From: Bartonella grahamii ATCC 700132
GTDB taxonomy: Bacteria > Pseudomonadota > Alphaproteobacteria > Rhizobiales > Rhizobiaceae
Direction of reading: 5' to 3'
Assembly (NCBI RefSeq): GCF_000518085.1
Contig: NZ_JACX01000004.1
Span: 62,001-126,000, forward strand
DNA length: 64,000 bases
Within the stretch, counting starts at the first letter, position 1. Each line of letters begins with the position of its first letter. Below, piece by piece: positions 31,193 to 40,886 of the stretch. A model generated the notes under the pieces. The model saw only the letters and a list, made by a program, of their open reading frames with translations, did not search any database and was not told the origin of the DNA. Both the position numbers and the translations under genes were made by a program.

Positions 31193-33145
31193 TTATTCAT
31201 CATTGATATCATTTTTATTTTTAAAAATATCAGCATTTTTAAAGGTATTGGGGAGTAAATCAAGATCATTTTCTTCTTTATTGAGTCGAATATCGACAAT
31301 TTTTGCTTCTGGGAAATGGTTGAGGATTTTCGCGATATCAGGATCTGTTTCTGCATTGGAAAAAAGAGTCTTTTGAATCGCTATACTTTCCTCCTGTAAG
31401 GTTGGGCCACCTCCTTCATTAACAAAAGTTATTGTCCAGCGTTTTTCAGTCCATTGAGATATCTTTTTTTCTATATCATGAGCAAGAAATTGTGGGGTAT
31501 TTTCAGAAAGTCTTAAGGTAATATGCCCAGCTTCAAAAGAAACAGGATGAACAAATTCTTTAATAAGAAGTTTGAAAGGGGCATCATTATGCTGTTCGGC
31601 TAATTGAACAATATCGTGCAAAGAATTAATCACTAGAGTTTTAGGTTGAGTAATCTTTTCTGTTGTTTGCGTGACAGAACGCGATAAATTTGCACTCTTT
31701 TCAGAAAGATCAATAGATTGAGAATTTTCAAGAGTTTCTGTTACTTCTTGGACGTTGATTTTGTCAGGGGTTTGATTTTTAACCAAATTTTCCGGTTGTA
31801 AGGAATGATCTAATTGATTTTTCAAGGATGTTTTTAAATCTGATTGATCTGGTAATGTATTTGAAACGCTCGAGGAAGCATGGGCTTCGACCATTGTTTC
31901 TTTTGTTATATTATTTGCATTTGTAGATTCTTGATGAGAAGAGTTTTTAACCAGTGTGAGAGGTGTTTTTTCTTGCGTAAGCTTTTTTAAAGCTTCATCA
32001 AGAGTTGGTAAGTCAGCCGTGTGAGCAAGACGAATTAAAAGCATTTCAGCAGCTTGAAGCGGACGTGCAGTTTGATTAACTTCCTGTAAACCTTTGAGTA
32101 ACATTTGCCAGTTTCGGGATAAAATAGGAACGGAAAGTTTTTTTGAAAAGTCTAAACTTCTTAAACGTTGTTCTTCAGTCAGTGAGAAATCTTCCACTAT
32201 TTCTGGTGTAAAACGTAAACGTGTGACCAAATGATTAAAGTCGGCTAGTTCTGTCAATATAGTAAGAGGATCAGCACCTGCCTCATATTGACTGCGTAAT
32301 TCATGTAATGCATTAACAACATCGCCCTTCATGATAAATTCAAAAAGATCAATAATACGTGCTTGATCCGCTAATCCTAACATTGTACGCACCGCAATGG
32401 CATTAACATTGCCATTGCTATGGGCAATCGCTTGATCAAAAATGGATAATGCATCACGTGCAGATCCTTCTGCAGCACGGGCAATCATAGAGAGTGCTTG
32501 ATCTTCTACTTCTACCTTTTCATATTTCGCAATTTGGCGCAAATGTGCACTCAAAGCTTTTGATTCAATACGCCGCAAATCAAAACGTTGGCAACGCGAA
32601 AGGATTGTAATAGGAACTTTGCGAATTTCTGTTGTGGCAAAAATAAATTTCACATGGGACGGTGGTTCTTCAAGAGTTTTCAATAAACCATTAAAGGCTT
32701 GTGTTGAGAGCATATGTACTTCATCGATAATATAAACCTTATAACGTGCAGAAACAGGACGATAGCGTATTTGTTCAATAATTTCACGAATATCATCAAT
32801 GCCCGTATGAGAAGCGGCATCCATTTCTATAACATCAATATGGCGTCCTTCGATAATTTGTGTGCAATGTTCACCAAGAGAGTCCAATACGGTTGTCGGT
32901 TGGTCAATATCTTTTGTTTTATAATTAAGCGCACGTGCCAAAATACGTGCTGTTGTGGTTTTACCTACGCCACGAATCCCTGTTAACATCCACGCTTGTG
33001 CAATACGACCTTTTTCAAAGGCGTTGGTGAGAGTACGCACCATAGCTTCCTGACCAATAAGGTCAGAGAAGTTTTGGGGTCGATATTTACGAGCAAGAAC
33101 ACGATAGGCTGTTTCTACCGGTACATTTTCCATGAATATTTCCAA
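31193..33145 (-). CDS. dnaX: DNA polymerase III subunit gamma/tau
   Basis: The clamp-loader ATPase of the replicative polymerase. The Walker A motif is GIRGVGKTTTARILARAL near the N-terminus. The segment VIEMDAASHTGIDDIREI and the Walker B region YIIDEVHMLSTQAFNGLLKTLEEPP follow. Only one cysteine (EHC) remains in the region where many DnaX proteins have a four-cysteine zinc site, a loss common in this order as far as I recall. Residues about 380-500 are a Ser/Thr/Asn-rich linker before the tau-like C-terminus. The start may be 33145 or the ATG at 33133. The SRP RNA gene lies upstream. Confidence 0.96.
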   Translation of the reverse strand: MEIFMENVPVETAYRVLARKYRPQNFSDLIGQEAMVRTLTNAFEKGRIAQAWMLTGIRGVGKTTTARILARALNYKTKDIDQPTTVLDSLGEHCTQIIEGRHIDVIEMDAASHTGIDDIREIIEQIRYRPVSARYKVYIIDEVHMLSTQAFNGLLKTLEEPPSHVKFIFATTEIRKVPITILSRCQRFDLRRIESKALSAHLRQIAKYEKVEVEDQALSMIARAAEGSARDALSIFDQAIAHSNGNVNAIAVRTMLGLADQARIIDLFEFIMKGDVVNALHELRSQYEAGADPLTILTELADFNHLVTRLRFTPEIVEDFSLTEEQRLRSLDFSKKLSVPILSRNWQMLLKGLQEVNQTARPLQAAEMLLIRLAHTADLPTLDEALKKLTQEKTPLTLVKNSSHQESTNANNITKETMVEAHASSSVSNTLPDQSDLKTSLKNQLDHSLQPENLVKNQTPDKINVQEVTETLENSQSIDLSEKSANLSRSVTQTTEKITQPKTLVINSLHDIVQLAEQHNDAPFKLLIKEFVHPVSFEAGHITLRLSENTPQFLAHDIEKKISQWTEKRWTITFVNEGGGPTLQEESIAIQKTLFSNAETDPDIAKILNHFPEAKIVDIRLNKEENDLDLLPNTFKNADIFKNKNDINDE

Positions 33146-33359
33146 CTTCGAAGTTCTTTATGCGTACATTTTGATAATACAAAAGCATAGATCAATACTG
33201 TAGTCTCATATAAAAGGATTTTTTCTTAATCAAATTATTTATGGGACAATTTGTTAAAAAATAACAAAACCCCTTTATTTGCTGCATACAAATGCCGCTC
33301 TGAAGATTAAAAGTACCTCGCTAAAAGACAGCATAAAAAATAATTTCTTCAGAAAAATA

Positions 33360-33455
33360 GGAGGTTGGCACGATGACCCGTACCAGAACTCGTTGGGGCT
33401 GCTTCTTTCCAGACCTGACCCAGTTGGCGAGCTGTTCGTCCACCACCAACCTCCC
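33360..33455 (-). ncRNA. ffs: Signal recognition particle RNA (4.5S-type, small)
   Basis: Read on the minus strand, about 96 bases begin GGGAGGTTGG and end CCAACCTCC, pairing with each other to close the hairpin. The apical domain contains GGGTCAGGTCTGGAAAGAAG and then CAGCCC, the highly conserved Ffh-binding core with its GGAA-type tetraloop and asymmetric internal loop. The position just upstream of dnaX-ybaB-recR is the usual alphaproteobacterial location. Exact ends are approximate by a few bases. Confidence 0.94.
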
Positions 33456-33864
33456 AAGTTCATATTGTCGATTTGGAATGAAAAATCAAGCTCAGAAACG
33501 AAAAATATCCTAAGAACGATGAAGAATTTTCCTTTGCGTTTAATTTATTGACATATAAACAACAAAGAGATTATGGATTTATCAGTTTTCATAGCAGTAG
33601 CTCTTCATATTTATTTGGTATGAAAATATTTTTCGCTTAAGATAATCTGAATGTATAATTATTCTCATTCGCTGAAACATGTAAGAGTTTTAGGATAGAT
33701 ATGTCTGTTCTAAAACTACGAAATTGAATCATCAAAAATTTACAACAGTCAAAGAAGCAAATAAAGTAGATAGAGCATGTAATTGGCTAACATTCGAAAG
33801 TTAGGGGGAAGAGTGCTATTTAAATAATTAGCAAATATTGCTTTAATGGTGTTGCTCCTCTCAC

Positions 33865-34280
33865 ACAAAACAGAACATCCCAAACAGAATAACTTAAAGT
33901 TGTCCATTCACATGCTTTTTAAAGAGCTATTTCTCAGTACTCTTAACTATATTTCAAACTCCACTCGTAAATAGTATACATACTTCCCTTGAGGTATAAA
34001 TCCATTGTGCACTACCCTCTTTATGCTTAATAAAAGTATAAATTTGAGCCCTCATACTATTAACAATTCTAAATGTTGCGATCCCTTACACTTGAGAGGC
34101 TTTATAAGAAGCATTTTTATTCCTTTTTTAATCGTTTTTACTCACACACCACTCCCATTTGTAACTTTCAAGGAAACGATTTTAATTGATTCAATATGAA
34201 GATTTAAGATGGGAGGATCTTACTTTATTCGTGGTTGTAATTCAGTATAAAAAAATCAAAGTCTTATAATGATAAGTCAA
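33865..34280 (-). repeat. Decayed integrase 5' region and upstream sequence (minus orientation)
   Basis: From AAACAGAACATCCCAAACAG through GAGGCTTTATAAGAAGCATT to ATAATGATAAGTCAA this stretch lines up with the copies at 52660-53278 and 60607-61260. The part that should encode the integrase arm-binding domain is heavily mutated. Upstream, TTACAAATGGGAGTGGTGTG (reverse complement) matches the copy at 11196-11412 especially well. Confidence 0.65.
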
Positions 34281-34656
34281 TATCTTAAATATCTTATAAG
34301 ACCACCACCTGATTTCTATAGTGAATGAGAATATCAAATACGTAATATTTTTTCTTTTAACATATACGAATATAAATACTGAGTAGATGTTATCGCTCTT
34401 TGCGTGCTTGTTCTTTTAATTAAAAAACATCGATGTTTATCACAAGATGGATCAATATATGAATTTTCATCATTTGAGAAAAGATTTCATATATTTTTAA
34501 GTGACTGTGCTCATACAAGAGAAGATGCAACATTCAACGCTATAGAAATAAGGGGGAGGTACTGGTTTTATAAGCATAAAAATGATTCTTATTCGATATA
34601 AGCGACATTTTATAGTTCCAAATAATTATATTCTTTAACAAGGAGGGAAAAGCGAG

Positions 34657-34746
34657 ATGAATTTTTACAAAGAGCTGAATGAGTATGATTTAAAATGCAG
34701 CGAGGAATGCATCTATAGAGCAAATTTTTCTTTTCTGTTTATCTAA
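34657..34746 (+). CDS. Possible 29-residue peptide or gene remnant
   Basis: An ATG preceded at ten bases by a perfect AAGGAGG opens a frame of 29 codons (MNFYKELNEYDLKCSEE...) rich in charged residues. I do not recognise it. The strong ribosome-binding site without a longer frame suggests the 5' end of a lost gene as much as a real peptide. Confidence 0.2.
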   Translation: MNFYKELNEYDLKCSEECIYRANFSFLFI

Positions 34747-35046
34747 GTGATTTGGGTACGATGTGCTTCATAGCACTTAAAATGAAGCGGTTACGGAGAT
34801 AGAAGTCATATTCTTATTAAAAAAATAGCTCTGATAGTAGAAAATCCAGAACAATTTAAGTTTAGTCTTTTAGCTTTTGCAAAAGTCCTTCAATATCTAA
34901 TGTTCTAAGCAGCTTAAGGTTTTCCATATTAGTATAAAAATACCTCTTCAGTGATCAGTTTTAACAGCTTATCATGCCGTATTTTGAAAAAAAATACCTG
35001 AAAAAAAGAATAACTTTACTCAAATTTAGATGTTATAGAAATATTA

Positions 35047-35454
35047 TTAATCATAATCTCCTGTATCACAATTTGTTCCAACAACTTTTTTCTTCGTAAT
35101 ATTTTTAAAAATATAATGTCCTGACGAAGGAAAAATTATATGAAGAGATTTTATATTTTTTAGTGTAAAGATCTTCTTTTCTTTATCATGGGTTATTTTC
35201 TTTTCATCATCAACAACAATTCTCAATTTGTTTAGATCAGAAGGGGTAGAGTACAATAAAGTGAAGGATACTTTATTAGGTTTAAAGATACTACAAGAGT
35301 ATTCAACTCCTTGATGGACAATATCGGATGGGGTGATCACAACACTTTCATCCAGCGCAAAATTCCATTTTCTCTCACCAAAGCCAGCAAATGCAACACT
35401 AGAGTAGGCGAGAATATTTGCGGCTAATAATCCTTGCGCGAAGATTTTTTTCAT
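35047..35454 (-). CDS. Small secreted protein of unknown function
   Basis: The 135-residue product starts with a clear signal peptide (MKKIFAQGLLAANILAYSSVAFA, cleavage likely after AFA at about residue 23). The mature part is about 112 residues with two cysteines (in EYSCSIF and GTNCDTG) that could form a disulfide, many beta-prone segments and a Lys-rich middle. A ribosome-binding site AAAGGA lies a few bases before the ATG. I do not recognise the family. It stands alone between decayed DNA and pheA, so it may be lineage-specific. Confidence 0.7.
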   Translation of the reverse strand: MKKIFAQGLLAANILAYSSVAFAGFGERKWNFALDESVVITPSDIVHQGVEYSCSIFKPNKVSFTLLYSTPSDLNKLRIVVDDEKKITHDKEKKIFTLKNIKSLHIIFPSSGHYIFKNITKKKVVGTNCDTGDYD

Positions 35455-35758
35455 TATCCTTTCCTTTTTTCTAAAGTGAGATGAATCATAAATCAGTTTT
35501 ATAAAAATGAAATTTCAAACTTAATGCTAAAAGCAGGGCTAAGGTGCATTTTCTAGCTTTAAACCATGTTCAGAATGATATCAGTCTAAGAGATTTGAAT
35601 GCTCTATTATGTATAATAATTTGAATTGTTTTGAGAGCTAAATTTTCTTCTTCAGTGTTTATGAAGGGTGTTGAGTAGAAAAAACAAGCTCTTCCGAGAT
35701 GTGTTGCATCATGAAATTTTTACGATGCTCTTTGATATCAGCAAAAAATGATGGCAGC

Positions 35759-36634
35759 TTAATTGCTTTTATATATATACGATGTTCGATCGTTTTGTGC
35801 GGGATAAGTACCTATAATACGCAATTCTGCAGAAAAGAAAGATAATTCTTCTAAGGCAAGTTTCATCATCGGATCTTCAGGATGTCCTTCAATATCAACA
35901 AAGAATTGTGTTGCATTGAAATTTCCACCAATTTGATAGCTTTCTAATTTTGTCATATTGATACCATTCGTTGCAAATCCTCCCATAGCTTTATAGAGAG
36001 CAGCCGGGACATTACGCACTCGAAAAAGAAGACTGGTGATGATTTTTTCGCCATTTTTAGGCTTGAGAACATGTCGTTTGGAGCGTGAAAGGATGACAAA
36101 ACGGGTAATATTATGAGGGTTATCTTCAACATCCCTTTCAAGAATATCAAGTCCATAGAGTTCTGCTGCGATCAGAGGAGCTAAGGCAGCCTGTGAACGT
36201 TTAGCATTTTTTTTAATAAATTTTGCAGCTCCAGCAGTGTCTGTAGAAACAACAGGTTTCCAACCGTTGTTTCGTATGATTTTTCGACATTGTGCAAGGG
36301 CATGCGTATGGCTGTGAACGGTTTTAATTTCGTCATATGTAACGCCGGGCAAAACCATTAATTGAAAATGGATAGGTAAAAAATATTCATCAATAATATA
36401 AAGAGATGATTGCGGTAAAAGATGATGAATATCTGCAACACGTCCTGCAAGAGTATTTTCAATAGGGATCATAGCAAGATCAACTTTCCCACTTTCCACT
36501 AAATTAAGGGCGTCTTCAAAAGTAGCAGAGGGAACAGCATCCATATTGGGGAACATATTGGAGCAAGCAATATGGGAATTAGCGCCGTATTCTCCTTGGA
36601 AAGAAATTTTATTGGTTTTTTTAAGTATTTTCAT
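35759..36634 (-). CDS. pheA: Prephenate dehydratase
   Basis: The enzyme converts prephenate to phenylpyruvate in phenylalanine synthesis. The 291-residue monofunctional form has the dehydratase domain starting [14 protein letters not shown], the segment [19 protein letters not shown] and the catalytic Thr motif [12 protein letters not shown]-terminal ACT domain ([18 protein letters not shown], then LESYQIGG) senses phenylalanine. It overlaps kdsB by four bases. The last codons cross a (TA)5 tract at 35770-35779, beyond which another frame stays open for about 37 codons. Confidence 0.95.
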   Translation of the reverse strand: MKILKKTNKISFQGEYGANSHIACSNMFPNMDAVPSATFEDALNLVESGKVDLAMIPIENTLAGRVADIHHLLPQSSLYIIDEYFLPIHFQLMVLPGVTYDEIKTVHSHTHALAQCRKIIRNNGWKPVVSTDTAGAAKFIKKNAKRSQAALAPLIAAELYGLDILERDVEDNPHNITRFVILSRSKRHVLKPKNGEKIITSLLFRVRNVPAALYKAMGGFATNGINMTKLESYQIGGNFNATQFFVDIEGHPEDPMMKLALEELSFFSAELRIIGTYPAQNDRTSYIYKSN

Positions 36635-37362
36635 GCTAAAATCTTACGAACTCTATCGAGATCACGTTGTGTGTCTACGCCTAAGGGAATTGTATCAACT
36701 ATCTCCACATCGATGCGCATATTATGTTCTAATGCACGTAATTGTTCAAGTTTTTCGCGTTGCTCGAGTGTAGAGGGTTTGAATGATATAAATTTCTCAA
36801 GTGCTTCGCGCCGATAAGCGTATATTCCAATATGATGATAAAGAGGACCATCTCCATAAGGTGCTGTGGTGCGCGTAAAATAAAGAGCACGAAGGCGATT
36901 TTGAGAAAGAGGTGTACCAATGATTTTGACCACATTGGGATCTCTTTTTTCATTTTCTTCAATGATTCGAGCACCCAAGGTTGCAATGTCAGTAAAGCTA
37001 TTTTCTAAAGGGCGTAGCGCATGAATGATTTCACGAGGCATTATTGTTGGTAAGTCACCTTGTATATTTAAAATGGTATTGTAACGTTGTTCAGGATCAA
37101 TACGCATTAAAGCTTCATAAATACGATCAGATCCAGACTTATGATCACCTTGTGTTATGATACATTCATGCCCATAATCTGCAACAGCTTTAGCAATATC
37201 ATTATGATCTGTTGCAACGATCGTACGCCCTATTGCAGCTTTTTTGGCTTGTTCTGCGACATGTACAATCATCGGCTTTCCGCCAATTTCAGCGAGAGCT
37301 TTTTGAGGAAGACGGGTTGAGCCTATACGAGCAGGAATAAGAATAATTGGTTCAAGAGCCAT
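36631..37362 (-). CDS. kdsB: 3-deoxy-manno-octulosonate cytidylyltransferase
   Basis: KdsB activates Kdo as CMP-Kdo for lipopolysaccharide inner core synthesis. The 243-residue protein has the nucleotide-binding N-terminus [20 protein letters not shown], then [13 protein letters not shown], the segment [10 protein letters not shown] and the motif [15 protein letters not shown]. pheA follows with a four-base overlap, a pairing common in Hyphomicrobiales. It is divergent from the cytochrome gene, with about 100 bases between starts. Confidence 0.96.
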   Translation of the reverse strand: MALEPIILIPARIGSTRLPQKALAEIGGKPMIVHVAEQAKKAAIGRTIVATDHNDIAKAVADYGHECIITQGDHKSGSDRIYEALMRIDPEQRYNTILNIQGDLPTIMPREIIHALRPLENSFTDIATLGARIIEENEKRDPNVVKIIGTPLSQNRLRALYFTRTTAPYGDGPLYHHIGIYAYRREALEKFISFKPSTLEQREKLEQLRALEHNMRIDVEIVDTIPLGVDTQRDLDRVRKILA

Positions 37363-37466
37363 TGTAAGATTCCAAATGTCATCTGTGATGCATTTATGAT
37401 GTTGTGTGTTATAAAGAAAAAGCTTAAACTAAAAATGGTAATGAAACCGTGAACATTTGAGTTTTT

Positions 37467-38030
37467 ATGAATCGCCCGAGATTTATTTATTTTATTTGTG
37501 CTTGTTTATGTGTGCTGGTCATTATTGTGGGGATTTCTACACTCAGCAATATAGTTTACGATCATCCTACATCAGTCCAATATTATCATACAGTTGCCAA
37601 GAATGATACATTTCAAGAAAAACAAAAAGCACCTGATGTTTCTCTATCACTAAATAGCCGTCTTCGACAAGGCAATTTTGAAAATGGCCGTAAACTTTTT
37701 CGCCAATGTGCCATATGCCATACTTCTGGACGCAATGAAGCAGGGCGTGTTGGTCCAGTTCTCTGGGAGATTGTTAATCGCCCTTTGGCATCAGCAGCAG
37801 GTTTTGCTTATTCACGGGCATTGCGTTCTCATTCTGATCAAAAATGGGATTTTATCACTTTGGATCGTTATTTACATTCTCCACGTGAAGCTTTTCCTGG
37901 GACTATTATGTCTTTTCGTGGAATTAAAAATGATCAAGATCGTGCCGATCTTTTGCTTTATTTACGCAGTTTATCCGATCATCCTGTTCCTTTACCAATG
38001 GATAATAATAAAGCGAACGAGCCAAATTAA
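37467..38030 (+). CDS. Membrane-anchored class I cytochrome c (CycM-like)
   Basis: An N-terminal hydrophobic segment (residues about 5-27, FIYFICACLCVLVIIVGIS) serves as uncleaved membrane anchor. A periplasmic linker and then a c-type cytochrome domain follow. The haem attachment site is CAICH (about residues 88-92), preceded by NGRKLFRQ. The distal Met ligand is probably in PGTIMSFRGI, as in mitochondrial-type cytochromes c. The layout resembles CycM (cytochrome c552) of rhizobia, which passes electrons to the aa3 oxidase. Exact partner is inferred. Confidence 0.9.
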   Translation: MNRPRFIYFICACLCVLVIIVGISTLSNIVYDHPTSVQYYHTVAKNDTFQEKQKAPDVSLSLNSRLRQGNFENGRKLFRQCAICHTSGRNEAGRVGPVLWEIVNRPLASAAGFAYSRALRSHSDQKWDFITLDRYLHSPREAFPGTIMSFRGIKNDQDRADLLLYLRSLSDHPVPLPMDNNKANEPN

Positions 38031-38199
38031 CTTATACCATAGATGTTAATTTTAGAAAGAAGTCTGATTTTTTGTAATTTTAGTTTCACGGTTTTATCAA
38101 AGGAGCTCTTATCGATGTTTTGTTAGGGGGAACGTCCCTCATTCAAAACAGAACACATTTAATGTTATATATTTACTCGCTTGTTTTAAAGAGATCTTT

Positions 38200-38491
38200 T
38201 ATAAAAATGCACTCTTTACGCTGTCATCTGCAGATTGATTTTCAAGATTCGTTTTCTTCACTTTTTCTACATATGCTTGTCTGTGAAATTATTGCTGAAG
38301 GATTATAAATTCATGAGCCGCAGCTTTCTTCTTCTGAATGCAATAATTATGTAATTAAAGCTCTCCATGAGGTTTATCTTAATCTTTCTGTACACATCAA
38401 TACCCATGTATTTTTCTTATGGACAGAGACAATTGATTATTCTTATACGTGCAATAATCCTAAGCTGCGTTTTATGATGCTTGATGAATAG
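38200..38491 (+). pseudogene. Unidentified coding remnant with an in-frame stop
   Basis: One frame reads open through HLQIDFQDSFSSLFLHMLVC, a TAA at 38306-38308, and then continues for 59 more codons (HEPQLSSSECNNYVIKALHE, later HVFFLWTETIDYSYTCNN) to a TAG at 38489-38491. The composition is protein-like on both sides of the stop. I do not recognise the family. No proper start codon with ribosome-binding site is seen. Confidence 0.4.
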
Positions 38492-38724
38492 ACGTTTTCT
38501 CTTGAGGTTAGAGGTGTAGGGACAGATCATTGATCTTTTATAGTATCGATAACTAAACTATGATTTAGATTATTTATTTACAGGTTATGGTTTGAAGTAA
38601 GCACTTTCATGTGAAGCAATTTTTATGTGTAAATAGTAAAATAGAGTTCTGCTGATTATATTTTTATCTACTTCGAAAATTTTTTACACAAGAATACTGA
38701 TGGCAGCTAAGTTTGCACGAGTCT

Positions 38725-38850
38725 TTGTTCATTTATAGACGATGACATGAAATTATGCTGATAAGCTATTATAGAGAATTATTGTTTTCACAAAAGGTCT
38801 TCCATATTTGTGATAAATTTAATAGTTTCCATTGGTTACAGTGTTTCGAT
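38725..38850 (-). pseudogene. Decayed duplicate of the 3' end of the adjacent moeB/thiF-like gene
   Basis: The stretch around ATAAGCTATTATAGAGAATT and TTCCATATTTGTGATAAATT matches the 3' part of the neighbouring gene (38975-39105, for example TAATCCATTGTAGAGAAGAA and CACCAATATTTGTGATCATT) with many substitutions but the same order and spacing. It lies directly downstream of that gene in the same orientation, so it looks like an old partial tandem duplication. Confidence 0.65.
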
Positions 38851-38923
38851 GACTTACGATAAAACATCAGTATTTCAATACATATTGCGAGAGTGCTAAA
38901 AATTAATGCGGGAGGAGACATAA

Positions 38924-39718
38924 TCATGATTCCCCAAGCTTCTTAATAACTATGGCATTTTCCTTATAATTTGAGCGTTTATAAGTAATAATATTAAATT
39001 GCGCTAATAATCCATTGTAGAGAAGAATTTTTCCCACTAAGGGTTCACCAATATTTGTGATCATTTTAATAACTTCCATTGCTTGTAGGGTTCCAATAAC
39101 GCCAGGTAAAACACCGATGATTCCAGTTTCAGCGCATGTTGGGATAGTTCCGTGAGCCGGAGGCGTGGGAAATAAATCGCGATAGTGAGGATTATTGTCT
39201 TTATACGGCATAAGGACGGTTAATGAGCCATTAAAACGTTCTACAGCACCACTTATTAAAGGTTTTTTGCATTGGGCAGCGTGATCAGCAAGAAGATAGC
39301 GTGTCGTAAAATTATCACTTCCATCAACAATGATGTGGTAAGCATTGAGCAGTTTATCCACATTACTTTTATCTAAGCGTAGGGTGTGTTTTTCAACTAC
39401 AACATGGGGATTTATTGCTTTTATAGTGGTTTCAGCACTGTCTGTTTTTCTTTTGTTTATTGCATTTGTTTTATGAATAACTTGGCGTTGTAAATTGGAA
39501 AGTGAAACGATGTCGTTATCGACAATTCCAAGGGTTCCAACACCTGCGGCAGCCAAATAGGTTAAGACAGGAGCACCAAGACCACCAGCGCCCACAACAA
39601 GAACACGTGCTTTTTTTAGCTTTTGTTGCCCTGCACCACCAATCTCAGGCAAAATGATGTGGCGTGCATAGCGTTCGATTTCTTTGTTGTTTAATTTTGT
39701 ATCTGTTTCTTGTGTCAT
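38924..39718 (-). CDS. moeB: HesA/MoeB/ThiF family adenylyltransferase
   Basis: E1-like enzymes of this family adenylate the C-terminal Gly-Gly of MoaD or ThiS for sulfur transfer. The ATP-binding motif is VVGAGGLGAPVLTYLAAAGV (about residues 41-60). The segment DNDIVSLSNLQRQVIHKT and the conserved Asp in HIIVDGSDNFTTRYLL are present, and the segment PTCAETGIIGVLPGVIGTLQAMEVIK is typical. Two CxxC zinc pairs found in E. coli MoeB are not visible, which is frequent in alphaproteobacteria. MoeB against ThiF role cannot be decided from this window because no moa or thi genes are adjacent. Confidence 0.85.
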   Translation of the reverse strand: MTQETDTKLNNKEIERYARHIILPEIGGAGQQKLKKARVLVVGAGGLGAPVLTYLAAAGVGTLGIVDNDIVSLSNLQRQVIHKTNAINKRKTDSAETTIKAINPHVVVEKHTLRLDKSNVDKLLNAYHIIVDGSDNFTTRYLLADHAAQCKKPLISGAVERFNGSLTVLMPYKDNNPHYRDLFPTPPAHGTIPTCAETGIIGVLPGVIGTLQAMEVIKMITNIGEPLVGKILLYNGLLAQFNIITYKRSNYKENAIVIKKLGES

Positions 39719-39805
39719 AAATTTTCTCTTGTCATAGTTCTTTTATTGTTTACTAAGTTTATGGTGCATAGACCAGTCTGCTTTTAGGATAGGGAGGATT
39801 TATTT

Positions 39806-40744
39806 ATGAAAATTGCCATTCAGATGGATCATATTTCAACAGTTCGGATTCAAGGAGATACGACATTTGCACTCGCTTTAGCAGCACAAGAACGTGGACA
39901 TTCTCTCTTCCATTATACACCAGATCGTTTATCTCTGTGTGATGGTTGTGTGATTACACGACTAGAGCCATTGATTGTGCATGATAAAGAGGGAAGCCAC
40001 TATCAATTAGAAAAGCCTGTTCGCACGGAATTAACAGATATGGATGTGGTTCTTTTACGCCAAGATCCACCTTTTGATCTCAATTATATCACGACGACTC
40101 ATTTGTTAGAACGTATTCATCCTAAAACACTCGTTGTGAATGATCCAGCATGGGTACGCAATAGCCCAGAAAAAATTTTTGTTACTGAATTTTCTGATCT
40201 GATGCCAGAAACATTAATTACCAAAGATATTGAAGAAATAACAGCTTTTAGAGAGACATTTGGCGATATTATTGTTAAACCACTTTATGGAAATGGGGGC
40301 GCTGGTGTTTTTTATTTAAAACAAGATGATCGCAATTTAGCATCATTGTTGGAAATGTTTGCAGAAATTTATCATGAACCTTTTATTGTTCAGCGCTATT
40401 TAGAGGCAGTACGAAAAGGAGATAAAAGGATTATTTTGCTTGATGGTACACCCGTTGGAGCTATTAATCGAATTCCGACAAAAACAGATGTGCGCTCTAA
40501 TATGCATGTTGGAGGTCGCGCGGAAAATGTTGAGTTAACAAAACGTGATTATGAGATTTGTGAACGCATTGCTCCAGCCTTAAAGGAACGTGGTCTTCTT
40601 TTTGTGGGGATTGATGTGATCGGAGATTATATAACAGAAATTAATGTGACGTCTCCTACAGGAATTCGTGAAATTAAACGCTTCTGCGGTACAGATGTTG
40701 CTCATTTGTTTTGGGATGTTATTGAGTTCAAGCGTTCAAATTAA
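39806..40744 (+). CDS. gshB: Glutathione synthetase
   Basis: GshB joins gamma-glutamylcysteine and glycine with ATP. The 312 residues show the prokaryotic GSH synthase N-terminal domain ([20 protein letters not shown]) and an ATP-grasp domain with [15 protein letters not shown], the segment [20 protein letters not shown], and the metal/ATP site [26 protein letters not shown] ribosome-binding site precedes the start. It is divergent from the moeB-like gene, with 87 bases between, and is followed by a terminator hairpin. Confidence 0.97.
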   Translation: MKIAIQMDHISTVRIQGDTTFALALAAQERGHSLFHYTPDRLSLCDGCVITRLEPLIVHDKEGSHYQLEKPVRTELTDMDVVLLRQDPPFDLNYITTTHLLERIHPKTLVVNDPAWVRNSPEKIFVTEFSDLMPETLITKDIEEITAFRETFGDIIVKPLYGNGGAGVFYLKQDDRNLASLLEMFAEIYHEPFIVQRYLEAVRKGDKRIILLDGTPVGAINRIPTKTDVRSNMHVGGRAENVELTKRDYEICERIAPALKERGLLFVGIDVIGDYITEINVTSPTGIREIKRFCGTDVAHLFWDVIEFKRSN

Positions 40745-40763
40745 TTTATTTGACAGAGGACAA

Positions 40764-40801
40764 AAACATGGTTTTAAAAAAATGATCCATGTTGTTTTTT
40801 A
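40764..40801 (+). terminator. Terminator after gshB
   Basis: AACATGG and the later CCATGTT pair around a long A-rich loop, and a run GTTTTTT follows. It separates gshB from the pst operon. Confidence 0.6.
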
Positions 40802-40886
40802 TATTTGTTATGTTGCAAATGTGAACTAGAATGACCGTATGATATAAATTAAGAGGCTTTGTCCTCAATTTTTAGGGAGTTTATAG

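Larger units (their letters stand above)
33456..35046. other. Gene-poor stretch of about 1.6 kb
   Basis: No full gene is supportable here. It holds a decayed integrase repeat (33865-34280) and a possible 29-codon frame with a good ribosome-binding site (34657-34746). A minus-strand run of about 30 open codons ending near 34869 (reading LKLLRTLDIEGLLQKLKD) looks like the tail of a lost gene. The rest is AT-rich sequence without recognised signals. Confidence 0.55.
38031..38923. other. Gene-free stretch of about 900 bases with gene remnants
   Basis: Three things are visible between the cytochrome gene and the moeB-like gene. A weak match to the integrase repeat lies at 38142-38200. An unidentified coding remnant interrupted by stops spans 38200-38491. 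A decayed copy of the moeB-like 3' end lies at 38725-38850. No intact gene is supportable. Confidence 0.6.

Noticed and set aside
33279-33551. Open frames on both strands near 33.3-33.5 kb
   Set aside because: They cover the SRP RNA gene, whose conserved core explains the sequence.
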